Below are positions 8,999 to 16,407 of a stretch of DNA of 37,925 nt, piece by piece; position 1 is the first letter of the stretch, and every line of letters begins with the position of its first letter. The stretch covers positions 1 through 37,925 of the forward strand of contig JAKSNQ010000010.1 in NCBI GenBank assembly GCA_024399615.1. Direction: 5' to 3'. Under the pieces are notes generated by a model. It was not told the DNA's origin. It saw only the letters and a program-made list of their open reading frames with translations, and did not search any database. The DNA comes from Paludibacteraceae bacterium. Its GTDB lineage: Bacteria > Bacteroidota > Bacteroidia > Bacteroidales > Paludibacteraceae. The translations under genes were made by a program, and so were the position numbers.

Positions 8999-10042
8999 TT
9001 AATGGAGTAGTTGTATATCTATATAGATAGGCAGGTGGTCTGAATACCCACCCTCATAAGTGGTGAATCGGAACGTTCTAAATGGTTTCATGCCCAAATA
9101 ACTATCGTCTGTGGTCAGCAGCCATTCGGGTGCGAATAGGCAAGGTGTATCGGCCTTTTCCTGTGCAGCTGAGCTCATGTAAAACTGGTCCAACCACGAC
9201 CAAAGGCCATTGTACTTATGCGTACCTTGTGCCAATGCTTTTGTTCTCGTATTCTTTGCAAGCGCGACCATGAGGTTGTGCAATCCGGTGAGCCTTTGAT
9301 CTGGTTCTGAGTTGAAGTCTCCCATTACGATGATATGTGCCGACTGATCCTGTCGTAGTATCGAATCTACATGGTATTGCAATATACTGAACGCTTTGTC
9401 ACGCCTACTGTTGGTATTTGCAGCACCTCCCAGTTGTGAAGGAAAATGGCAGACGAAAAAATGCAATTCCGGAGTGGATGGTAAGTTCTGGGATAAAGTG
9501 TCATTCTGCGGGTCTGAACAACGCGGTTGCAGGCAGACGTAGAGAATATCGCGTGTGGCGAATTCAGAAATACGGATGGGGTAGGAGGTGCGACAATCCA
9601 ACCGTGTGGAGTCATAGAGCATTGCTACATCGATACCACGGTGGTCGGGCGAGTCGTAATGTACAATGGCATACGGATAGCGCTTGCCCAATTGTCTGCA
9701 CAGACCTTTTATGCAATCTCGGTTTTCTACTTCTTGCAGACCAATAACAGCAGGCGGTGTCCATTCTCCTATGGCACAGATGACCTTTGCCACATGGTGC
9801 AATTTCTGGTAGTATTTTCTGGCAGTCCAGTGATATTCCCCTTCTATGCGAAAGGCAGAGTCTTGCCCCAATGAATCGGGGCGGGCATCAAAGAGATTTT
9901 CGACATTGTAACTCATTATCCGCATCTTTTCATGCTCAACACCATCCGTTTGGGGCCAGTCATGAAAATCCTCCTCTGCCCATAGGGGACGTACCATCAT
10001 GCAGAAAAGGAGAAGCAGAATGTAATAGGATTGTCGATCCAT
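8999..10042 (-). CDS. Exported endonuclease/exonuclease/phosphatase-family protein
   Basis: A 347-residue EEP-superfamily enzyme. The signal peptide is MDRQSYYILLLLFCMMVRPLWA. Active-site landmarks in order are MSYNVENLF (first Asn), VIGLQEVEN (metal-binding Glu), DVAMLYDS, IVMGDFNSEPD (Asp/Asn pair) and GYSDHLPIYIDI (terminal Asp-His). This set is typical of the Mg2+-dependent hydrolase fold acting on nucleic acids or phosphodiesters. It starts 5 nt after the folA stop codon, so it is probably co-expressed with folA. Its substrate cannot be read from sequence; an extracellular nuclease supplying nucleotides is one possibility. Confidence 0.88.
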   Translation of the reverse strand: MDRQSYYILLLLFCMMVRPLWAEEDFHDWPQTDGVEHEKMRIMSYNVENLFDARPDSLGQDSAFRIEGEYHWTARKYYQKLHHVAKVICAIGEWTPPAVIGLQEVENRDCIKGLCRQLGKRYPYAIVHYDSPDHRGIDVAMLYDSTRLDCRTSYPIRISEFATRDILYVCLQPRCSDPQNDTLSQNLPSTPELHFFVCHFPSQLGGAANTNSRRDKAFSILQYHVDSILRQDQSAHIIVMGDFNSEPDQRLTGLHNLMVALAKNTRTKALAQGTHKYNGLWSWLDQFYMSSAAQEKADTPCLFAPEWLLTTDDSYLGMKPFRTFRFTTYEGGYSDHLPIYIDIQLLH

Positions 10043-10047
10043 TTACC

Positions 10048-10554
10048 TTATTTGCGTAGATATTCAGCGAAGGTATAGTCGTAAGGGTTAGCTTCATCGG
10101 CACTATGTCGTTCCGCCTTTGTTTGCTGCCATATTTCCTCCTCAATGGCAGGAAAAAAAGTATCAGCTTCGGGGAATGAGTGGTGCATGTGTGTGATATA
10201 CAATTTATCGGCGAGAGGCATAAACTGTCGATAAACCATACCGCCGCCGATGATGAAAGCTTCCTCGTCGGCTGCGACCATCCGTTGTACTTCTTCTATA
10301 GAATAGGCCATATCGGCTCCATCCAATTGTTCGCCTGCTATGTCGGTTATGACGATATTGCGGCGATTGGGTAGTGCATGTGTACCTGTGATTTTACTGA
10401 TAGGCAGCGAGAAATATGTGCGCTTGCCCATGATGACAGTGTGAGCCGATGTGATGGCCTTGAAATGCCGCAGGTCGGCAGGCATGTGACACAATAAATC
10501 GCCCTTTTGACCGATGGCATTCTCTTCAGATATAGCTACAATGATGGAAATCAT
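10048..10554 (-). CDS. folA: Dihydrofolate reductase
   Basis: A 168-residue DHFR, which reduces dihydrofolate to tetrahydrofolate with NADPH. The N-terminal MISIIVAI strand, the Met20-loop region AIGQKG, the catalytic acid Asp27 in PADLRHFK, the TVIMGKRTY cofactor loop, the PNRRNIVIT segment and FIIGGGMVYRQF are all present and collinear with the E. coli enzyme. At the positions of E. coli Pro21 and Trp22 the protein has Leu21 and Cys22. Trp22 is the more surprising change, because it holds a structural water in the active site. A short insertion (SKITGTHA) precedes the PNRR segment. It lies 54 nt after thyA, the enzyme that regenerates its substrate. Confidence 0.95.
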   Translation of the reverse strand: MISIIVAISEENAIGQKGDLLCHMPADLRHFKAITSAHTVIMGKRTYFSLPISKITGTHALPNRRNIVITDIAGEQLDGADMAYSIEEVQRMVAADEEAFIIGGGMVYRQFMPLADKLYITHMHHSFPEADTFFPAIEEEIWQQTKAERHSADEANPYDYTFAEYLRK

Positions 10555-10608
10555 ACGTTTAATAAGAAATGGGAATTATGGGACTAGCCCTTAGATGTTG
10601 ATATTTGG

Positions 10609-11403
10609 TTAGACAGCGACTATGCCGGGTATATGGGGATGCGGATCGTATCCCTGAAGTGTGAAATCCTCGAACTTGAAACTAAAAAGATCCTTGACTT
10701 CAGGATTGAGGATCATCTGTGGCAGCGTGCGAGTAGGTCGGGTGAGTTGCAGTTTGACTTGATCAACATGATTGGAGTAAATATGTGCATCTCCAAGCGT
10801 GTGGATAAACTCTCCAGGCTGTAATCCTGTGACCTGTGCCATCATGAGAAGTAAGAGTGCGTATGAGGCGATATTGAAAGGCACACCGAGGAAAATGTCG
10901 GCCGATCGCTGATAGAGTTGGAGTGACAATTTGCCTTGTGATACATAGAATTGGAAGAAAGCATGGCATGGTGGTAATGCCATCTTGTTGACCTCGGCTA
11001 CGTTCCATGCTGACACAATCATGCGTCGTGAGTCGGGGTTATTACGAATCTGATCGAGCACGATTTGAATCTGGTCAATAGTACCGCCATCGTAATCGGG
11101 CCAGGAGCGCCACTGGTGACCATAAACCGGTCCCAGATCTCCATTTTGATCAGCCCACTCATTCCAGATGCGTACTCCATGTTCTTGCAGGAAACGGACA
11201 TTGGTGTCACCTTGCAGGAACCAAAGCAGTTCGTAGATGATGGATTTGAGGTGCAGTTTTTTTGTGGTGAGCAAAGGGAATCCATCGGCCATATTGAAGC
11301 GCATCTGATGTCCGAAAACCGAGTAGGTCCCCGTTTGTGTGCGATCGTCTTTCCACGCGCCCTCGCGCAGTACGCGCTCACATAAGTCTAAATATTGTTG
11401 CAT
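10609..11403 (-). CDS. thyA: Thymidylate synthase
   Basis: Converts dUMP to dTMP using methylene-tetrahydrofolate and yields dihydrofolate, the FolA substrate. The ATG at 11403 is chosen over an upstream frame at 11439 because it gives exactly 264 residues, the E. coli length, and begins MQQYLDL as in the family. The nucleophile is Cys146 in [12 protein letters not shown]; the [17 protein letters not shown] dUMP-binding segment, the DAHIY motif and the C-terminal loop ending in ...IAV are present. It lies 51 nt after the PorE-like gene and 54 nt before folA. A minus-strand TAATTTTG at 11444-11437 lacks a properly spaced -33 box, so an own promoter is uncertain. Confidence 0.97.
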   Translation of the reverse strand: MQQYLDLCERVLREGAWKDDRTQTGTYSVFGHQMRFNMADGFPLLTTKKLHLKSIIYELLWFLQGDTNVRFLQEHGVRIWNEWADQNGDLGPVYGHQWRSWPDYDGGTIDQIQIVLDQIRNNPDSRRMIVSAWNVAEVNKMALPPCHAFFQFYVSQGKLSLQLYQRSADIFLGVPFNIASYALLLLMMAQVTGLQPGEFIHTLGDAHIYSNHVDQVKLQLTRPTRTLPQMILNPEVKDLFSFKFEDFTLQGYDPHPHIPGIVAV

Positions 11404-11454
11404 ATTGAATAGATGTGTATAATGTCTGTAATAGGACAAAATTATGTAAGATGG

Positions 11455-13599
11455 CTAATACAAACCATATGTGACCTTAAGCACTCGAAACTCGGTGCGA
11501 CGGTTGATTTGGTTGCAAATCTTTTGTTGCTTTGGGGGTAGTGAGAGGATAAAAGTTTCATCGAGTACCTGCTCCACAGGTATAAAATCAAACTGCTGAT
11601 GTAGCAACAGATCCGCCACGACGGGTTTCTCTTTTCCATAGCCCTTAGGGGTCAATCGCTCGGCTGCAATGCCATGCGCTATCAGGTAGTTGATGCACGC
11701 TTGAGCTCGCTTTTCAGAAAGAATTCTGTTGGCATCGGCATTGCCCACCATGTCAGTATGTGCAGAGAGTTCGATAGTGACGTTGGGGTTGTCGTTGAGC
11801 AGTTTGACGAGCGCATCCAGTGATGCAGTCGATTCTTTGCGGAGAGTCCATCGTCCGAAGTCATAGAAGATGTTCTCCATTTTGACGGGTCGCCCGAGGG
11901 CCGTAAGTGTGAAATCCTGTGTGAAAGTATGACTCTGTTTATGCCCTATGGTGGCGATTTTCTCGTTAGCGTTGAGGTGTCCGCGTGCGGTGGCCAAGAT
12001 GGCATAGTGAACGTTGGGAAGCAGCCGCATTCGGTAGGTGCCATCACGCCTAACCTGCAGTCGTGTGTTGGTACCATCGTCACCGATGACGCGTATGAAC
12101 GCATCTGAGACAGGCTTGTGGTGCTGGTCGCAAACTGTGCCTTCTACCAGGTATACGAGTTGTGGCAGGAGGAAACTGTAAATCTGATCTACGCCTTTTC
12201 GATCGCCTCTATTGGACGAGAAAAAACCCTGTTCGGCAACTTCCCCCGCATCTTCTCCCTGAGGGGCGAATGTAATGCCGAAGTCATCAGCGCTGGAGTT
12301 GAATGGCCATCCCATATTGTACACCAAAAAAGGCAGATACCCCAGAGAGTCTGCAATATGAACGTGTCGCGATATGGTGTCCGGTACCGCGCGATAAATG
12401 TCCAATCCTCCGAATCCAGAGCGACCATTTGATGCAAAATACAAGGTACCATCGGGTCGTATGGTTGGAAAAAGTTCGTCACCAGTGGTGTTGATATGGG
12501 GACCAGCATTTTGTGGCACCGTCCAATTCTGTCCATCTTTTACCGAGAACCAAATATCTTTTCCTCCCCATCCTCCAGGTGCATCAGAGGAGAAAAATAG
12601 TGTGTCTTCACTATGTGACAATGCGGGATGCCCAACCGAGATGGACGAGTCTGCAAACAATTTGAGTTCTTGCGGTTCGCCCCATGTGCCACTTCCTTTG
12701 GAAGAAGTATAGATTCTGCTGCCTATATCCTTTCCATTGATTGGTTTAGAGTAGGTGAAGAACATTGTTCGCCCATCGGGTGAGAAACAGCAAACACCCA
12801 TTTCGGCCGTCCCTGCTTTCTTCTCTTTTTGTGCAGGCCCCCCCTCGTCGCCCTCGGTATTTCCACTTTCAGAACCATCTCCCTCTGCTGTGGCGGCTAC
12901 ATACAAGCCATCCAGCATCTCGGGGACCGACCACTTGCCCTCGGTGTCCATGCGAGTGGAATAGAGTTGGTTGATAGGCACGCCCGTGACGGGACTATTT
13001 TTTCGTTCTTTCTTTTTGGCTGTTGTTCGATTGGAGGTGAAAACGAGTGTACTGGATTCTTCGCCGGCATAACAGGGAGAGAAAGAACCTGCCCGTCTGC
13101 CTACAAAAGGTTTCATGATAGTCACCTGATAGCGTGAGACATCCTCTTGCCATTGGGTGATATGTTGGCAAGCGTATAGTCCGTCTTTTGCTTCTTGAAT
13201 ATGTTCGCTCTTGGGTGCGTAGTCGATAAACAGTTGGTAACTGCGGCTTGCTTCTGCATATCGTCCCTGATAATGCAGGGCTTGCGCATGTCTGAGATAG
13301 ACCATTGAATCGACTTCGTAATGCAGGTTACGAATGGCGTTATTGTAGGCTTGTACTGCTCGAGGATTATTAATGTGTCGCCAGCATTCGCCTTGTTTGA
13401 ATGCGACCTCACCTCGTAGCGGTTTGTCGGTTTTGCTGTTGATCTTCGGATAGATGCGCTTGTACATCATGCCTGCCTCGTAATACTCTCCAATGGCATA
13501 CATACGATCGGCCTTGCGGATTTGCTGTTGCACTCCGCAAGATGTCGCCAGAATGCTGGTGACTATAATCATTAGTATATGTACAAAGTGTCTGTTCAC
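11455..13599 (-). CDS. porE: PorE-like OmpA-family lipoprotein (type IX secretion/envelope anchoring)
   Basis: A 714-residue lipoprotein with the four-part layout described for PorE of Porphyromonas gingivalis. It has a lipobox ending at Cys21 (ILATSC); a TPR-like helical region at about 25-150; a beta-propeller of PD40/WD40-like repeats at about 165-475 with recurring FSPDGRTMFF, DTLFFSSD and GTLYFASNGRSG segments; a carboxypeptidase-regulatory-like domain at about 485-560; and an OmpA peptidoglycan-binding domain from about 574, with LSAHTDMVGN and LSEKRAQACINYL. PorE is thought to tie the T9SS to peptidoglycan. An unusual Gly/Glu/Lys-rich low-complexity stretch interrupts the propeller at about 231-266. 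SprE- or Pal-like relatives are alternatives; no other T9SS machinery gene is in view. Confidence 0.8.
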   Translation of the reverse strand: MNRHFVHILMIIVTSILATSCGVQQQIRKADRMYAIGEYYEAGMMYKRIYPKINSKTDKPLRGEVAFKQGECWRHINNPRAVQAYNNAIRNLHYEVDSMVYLRHAQALHYQGRYAEASRSYQLFIDYAPKSEHIQEAKDGLYACQHITQWQEDVSRYQVTIMKPFVGRRAGSFSPCYAGEESSTLVFTSNRTTAKKKERKNSPVTGVPINQLYSTRMDTEGKWSVPEMLDGLYVAATAEGDGSESGNTEGDEGGPAQKEKKAGTAEMGVCCFSPDGRTMFFTYSKPINGKDIGSRIYTSSKGSGTWGEPQELKLFADSSISVGHPALSHSEDTLFFSSDAPGGWGGKDIWFSVKDGQNWTVPQNAGPHINTTGDELFPTIRPDGTLYFASNGRSGFGGLDIYRAVPDTISRHVHIADSLGYLPFLVYNMGWPFNSSADDFGITFAPQGEDAGEVAEQGFFSSNRGDRKGVDQIYSFLLPQLVYLVEGTVCDQHHKPVSDAFIRVIGDDGTNTRLQVRRDGTYRMRLLPNVHYAILATARGHLNANEKIATIGHKQSHTFTQDFTLTALGRPVKMENIFYDFGRWTLRKESTASLDALVKLLNDNPNVTIELSAHTDMVGNADANRILSEKRAQACINYLIAHGIAAERLTPKGYGKEKPVVADLLLHQQFDFIPVEQVLDETFILSLPPKQQKICNQINRRTEFRVLKVTYGLY

Positions 13600-13625
13600 T
13601 CGTGAAATGGATGGTCTGCAGATGC

Positions 13626-14870
13626 TTAATCCAACTCGTGTATCACCATGCCTGACCGCAGTTTGGGTTCAAACCAAGTCGCTTTAGGTGGCATGATATT
13701 GCCGGTGTCAGCTACGTCGAAAATCTGCTGCATAGTGGTAGGATACAGCGCCAATGCGCATGCTGCTTCGCCATTATCCACACGCTTTTGCAATTCCTCC
13801 AAACCGCGTATGCCGCCTACGAAATCGATGCGTTTGTCTCCGCGCAGGTCCGTAATGTGGAAAATCTTGTCCAAAATCAAACGTGATGAGATTGAAACGT
13901 CCAATCTCAGAATAGGATCCTCATCTTGCAGTCGCTCAGCCTTGGTGTCCAAACTATACCACTTGCCGTCCAAATAGAGCGAAAATTGGTGAAGATATTC
14001 GGGTTTGTATGGCGTGTTGCCACGCTCGATGACGCTAAAATCCTCAGACAAGCTGCTGATTAACTGGTCGGCTGTCATGCCTGCCAGATCCATGATAATT
14101 CGGTTGTAATCCAAAATGGTCAACTCGTCGTCAGGGAAGCATACGGCCAAAAAATAGTTGTACTCCTCGTCTCCCTGATGATGTGGGTTGGCGGCTTTTC
14201 TCTTCTCTGCCACGCGTACAGCTGCTGCGGAACGATGATGCCCGTCTGCGATATATAGTTTGGGTATGTTCCTAAATATCAAGGTGATTTGGTCGATGGT
14301 ATCGTTGTTGTCGATGACCCATAGCTGGTGCCGTATTCCGTCTGCTGACGTGAAATCACAAGCGGGAACATGATCAATGATGTCGGCTATCAACAACCGT
14401 AACTCCTCTTGATGTGGATAGGCGAAGAACGCCGGCCCCATGTTCGCATTGCATGCTTCGACGTGTCGCATGCGGTCGTCTTCCTTGTCTCGACGCGTCA
14501 GTTCATGTCGCAGAATCACCCCATTTCGGTAATCTTCCGCTGCAGCAGCAACAACCAATCCGTGCTGCGTCTTGCCGTTGCGCGTCTGTGCATAGATGTA
14601 GTAACATGGCTTCTCGTCCTGAACCAACAGACCTCTACTTTTAAACTCCGCATACTGCTGTTTGGCGGTCTCATATACGCGTGGGTCGTGTTCGTCAATC
14701 AGGGGAGTGTAGTTTACCTCCGGACGAGTGATGCGAAATAGGGTGAGGGCATTGCCTGCCAATTCTTGTTTTGCTTCTGCTGAAGACAATACATCATAAG
14801 GTAGTGCTGTAACCTGTGCAGCAGAATCTTTGGGTGGACGAATACCGCGAAAAGGACGAATAGTAGCCAT
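13626..14870 (-). CDS. DUF1015-family protein
   Basis: A 414-residue member of the DUF1015 family. Recognisable pieces are the N-terminal RPFRGIRPP and LPYDVLSS, the middle VILRHELTRRDKEDDRMRHVEAC and the highly conserved LYIADGHHRSAAA, with a His pair that could bind metal or phosphate. No signal peptide or membrane helix is visible, so it is cytoplasmic. The family is widespread and often sits near serine/phosphoserine metabolism genes, but its function is not settled and the neighbours here (bactofilin, PorE-like) do not help. It begins 59 nt after the bactofilin stop and ends 26 nt before the PorE-like gene. Confidence 0.88.
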   Translation of the reverse strand: MATIRPFRGIRPPKDSAAQVTALPYDVLSSAEAKQELAGNALTLFRITRPEVNYTPLIDEHDPRVYETAKQQYAEFKSRGLLVQDEKPCYYIYAQTRNGKTQHGLVVAAAAEDYRNGVILRHELTRRDKEDDRMRHVEACNANMGPAFFAYPHQEELRLLIADIIDHVPACDFTSADGIRHQLWVIDNNDTIDQITLIFRNIPKLYIADGHHRSAAAVRVAEKRKAANPHHQGDEEYNYFLAVCFPDDELTILDYNRIIMDLAGMTADQLISSLSEDFSVIERGNTPYKPEYLHQFSLYLDGKWYSLDTKAERLQDEDPILRLDVSISSRLILDKIFHITDLRGDKRIDFVGGIRGLEELQKRVDNGEAACALALYPTTMQQIFDVADTGNIMPPKATWFEPKLRSGMVIHELD

Positions 14871-14908
14871 ATAGATGGGGATAACGAATGATCATTGTTT
14901 CTTATATC

Positions 14909-14926
14909 GAGCACTATGGTGTGCTC
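14909..14926. terminator. Weak hairpin between bactofilin and DUF1015 genes
   Basis: GAGCAC (14909-14914) and GTGCTC (14921-14926) form a 6-bp stem with a 6-nt loop. A T-run follows it only on the plus strand, whereas both flanking genes are on the minus strand. It could attenuate or process the operon mRNA, but evidence is slight. Confidence 0.3.
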
Positions 14927-14929
14927 TTT

Positions 14930-15262
14930 TTATTTCTGCATGGTGCACGTGCCGTTAAACTGTGCATTGGGCTCCACGATGAGGGTACCGGTCGCAACAT
15001 CGCCGGTCAGTTTTGCCGTAGCACGGAGTGTGAGCGTTTGGTTGACTTTGATTTTACCATCCAGAGTGCCGTGGATATCGGCATTCTCGCACGATACACT
15101 ACCATTCAGCATGCCATGCTCACCGATGATGACTTTACCTGTACATTGTACGTCACCTTCTATTGTGCCGTCGATGCGAAAATCCTGATCGGCTATTACT
15201 GTACCGATAATCTTACTGCCGGATGTTAGGGCGTTGTATAAAGTACTTTGTTGTTGTGCCAT
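14930..15262 (-). CDS. Bactofilin-family cytoskeletal protein
   Basis: A 110-residue bactofilin (polymer-forming cytoskeletal protein, DUF583). The ATG at 15262 (MAQQQSTLYN) is chosen over the longer frame from 15319 because it gives the usual short disordered N-tail before the core. The core is a right-handed beta-helix of repeating turns with Gly at regular steps: SKIIGTVIADQDFRIDGTIEG, then GKVIIGEHGMLNGSV, ENADIHGTLDGKI, and TAKLTGDVATGTLIVE. Bactofilins polymerise without nucleotide and scaffold envelope enzymes and morphogenesis. It heads the minus-strand run down to 8234 and has a well-formed promoter. Confidence 0.93.
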   Translation of the reverse strand: MAQQQSTLYNALTSGSKIIGTVIADQDFRIDGTIEGDVQCTGKVIIGEHGMLNGSVSCENADIHGTLDGKIKVNQTLTLRATAKLTGDVATGTLIVEPNAQFNGTCTMQK

Positions 15263-15347
15263 AATTGTAAAATTGCTTTTTTGAAGGTGAGCCCGACTAA
15301 TGCTTCTAACGTTGAGCACCTTACCTTTGATTCATAAAATTATGCTA

Positions 15348-15379
15348 CAAAGGTAGTGTTTTTTGAGGAATTATGCAAA
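15348..15379 (-). promoter_or_regulatory. Bacteroidota-type promoter for the bactofilin operon
   Basis: On the minus strand, TTTG (15379-15376) and TACCTTTG (15355-15348) are separated by 20 nt. This is a full match to the consensus and lies about 85 nt upstream of the bactofilin ATG. The -33 box extends into TTTGCATAATT, also found at the promoter of the second AraC-type regulator. Confidence 0.85.
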
Positions 15380-15445
15380 TATTATATATAATTTGCGCGC
15401 GAAATACAATAAAATGCGTGCGTTGGGCGCTTTTTGAGCAAAAAA

Positions 15446-15477
15446 TTTGGTGAATAGAAAAAAAAGCAGTACCTTTG
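15446..15477 (+). promoter_or_regulatory. Bacteroidota-type promoter for the small membrane protein/OmpH operon
   Basis: TTTG (15446-15449) and TACCTTTG (15470-15477) are 20 nt apart, a full consensus match. The start codon at 15511 lies 33 nt beyond the -7 box. An A8-GCAG element precedes the -7 box, as at the namZ promoter. Confidence 0.85.
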
Positions 15478-15510
15478 CAACGGAATTTTGTGCATTGGTG
15501 CTAAAAATAT

Positions 15511-15723
15511 ATGTTAAAGTCGATTTTGATTATAATAGGATTGATGTTGGCGGCATTTTTGCTGTTGTCGGTGCGTCTGATTTTTAAGAAAGGTGGCCGA
15601 TTCCATAGCATGCATATATCGGATAGCCGCGCCATGCGTGAGCGTGGTATCGGATGTGTCCAGTCGCAGGATCGTAATGCACGAAAATCCAACCCGCATA
15701 AACTGCAGGTAAATCAACTATGA
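15511..15723 (+). CDS. Small single-pass membrane protein with conserved C-terminal motif
   Basis: A 70-residue protein with one N-terminal hydrophobic helix (residues about 4-25, LKSILIIIGLMLAAFLLLSV), then a basic KKGGRF segment and a C-terminal block containing HISDSRAMRERGI and CVQSQDR. It looks genuine: a consensus promoter lies just upstream, codon use resembles its neighbours, and OmpH follows after 23 nt. From memory, small Bacteroidales membrane proteins with a KGG-F...HI...GI-C-QSQDR pattern occur widely without a known function. The overall shape (one helix, then a short tail) recalls the Na+-NQR maturation factor NqrM, but the four-cysteine pattern of NqrM is absent and only one Cys is present, so I do not assign it. 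Confidence 0.75.
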   Translation: MLKSILIIIGLMLAAFLLLSVRLIFKKGGRFHSMHISDSRAMRERGIGCVQSQDRNARKSNPHKLQVNQL

Positions 15724-15746
15724 CATAAATTTAATATTATATCATT

Positions 15747-16334
15747 ATGAACAAGAATCTTATTTTTGACGCTGTGTTGGCTGTGGCTGTGGTCGTACTG
15801 TTTGTTCTCCACTTTACCCAGAAACCGGCACAAGTGACCACTGCTGAAAGTGGTGCAGCTGTACAGGCCGAGTTGCCTATCGCCTATTTGAACTTGGACT
15901 CATTGCTCGTGAACTATCAGTTTGCTATCGATGCCAATGATCGCCTGATGTCAAAACAGGAAGATGCTCGTGTGAAGCTTAACACACGTGCTCGTGCATT
16001 CCAAAACGAAGCAGCCGAGTTCCAACGTAAGCTCGATAACAATGCATTCCTTAGTCGTGAACGTGCTGAGAGCGAATATGCTCGTATCCAATCGAAAGAG
16101 CAGGAATTGCAGCAAATGGAAGCTCAGTTGTCGCAAGACCTCATGGTTGAAACTCAGGAAATCAACCTACAATTGGCAGACACACTCAGTGCTTTCCTCG
16201 AGGTGTTCAATGCGGATGGACGATACAAGATGATCATCTCCAACACCGGTAAGGATAACGTGCTCATGGCCGATAAGGCAATGGATATTACCGGGGAGAT
16301 TATCGATGCATTGAATGCTCGTTACAGCAAGTAA
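15747..16334 (+). CDS. OmpH/Skp-family periplasmic chaperone-like protein
   Basis: A 195-residue protein of the OmpH/Skp family. An N-terminal hydrophobic segment (residues about 5-23) exports or anchors it. The first mature strand, LPIAYLNLDSLLVNY, is the family hallmark. It is followed by a long alpha-helical, Gln/Glu/Arg-rich coiled coil at about 60-145 that would form the Skp tentacles, and a C-terminal strand-helix part (YKMIISNTGKDNVLMAD). Skp holds unfolded outer-membrane proteins in the periplasm, which fits the number of barrel proteins encoded nearby. It shares a promoter with the small membrane protein and ends 18 nt before a strong terminator. Confidence 0.9.
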   Translation: MNKNLIFDAVLAVAVVVLFVLHFTQKPAQVTTAESGAAVQAELPIAYLNLDSLLVNYQFAIDANDRLMSKQEDARVKLNTRARAFQNEAAEFQRKLDNNAFLSRERAESEYARIQSKEQELQQMEAQLSQDLMVETQEINLQLADTLSAFLEVFNADGRYKMIISNTGKDNVLMADKAMDITGEIIDALNARYSK

Positions 16335-16352
16335 TCTTTCAAAACTTCTTTT

Positions 16353-16387
16353 AACCATGATGTCTATGCCCAGGCATCATGGTTTTT
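16353..16387 (+). terminator. Rho-independent terminator after the OmpH gene
   Basis: A perfect 10-bp stem, AACCATGATG (16353-16362) and CATCATGGTT (16375-16384), with a 12-nt loop, is followed by T residues to 16387. It ends the 15511-16334 operon. It lies only about 20 nt before the sugar-transferase start, leaving almost no room for a separate promoter. Confidence 0.85.
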
Positions 16388-16407
16388 GCATTCTATAGGA
16401 TGCTTTT

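Noticed and set aside
11437-11468. Possible thyA promoter (minus-strand TAATTTTG at 11444-11437)
   Set aside because: The nearest TTTG on that strand is only 16 nt away, outside the 19-21 range seen at every other promoter here.
15322-15329. Plus-strand TACCTTTG downstream of the bactofilin promoter
   Set aside because: No -33 box at the right distance, and the true plus-strand promoter at 15446-15477 is much better placed.
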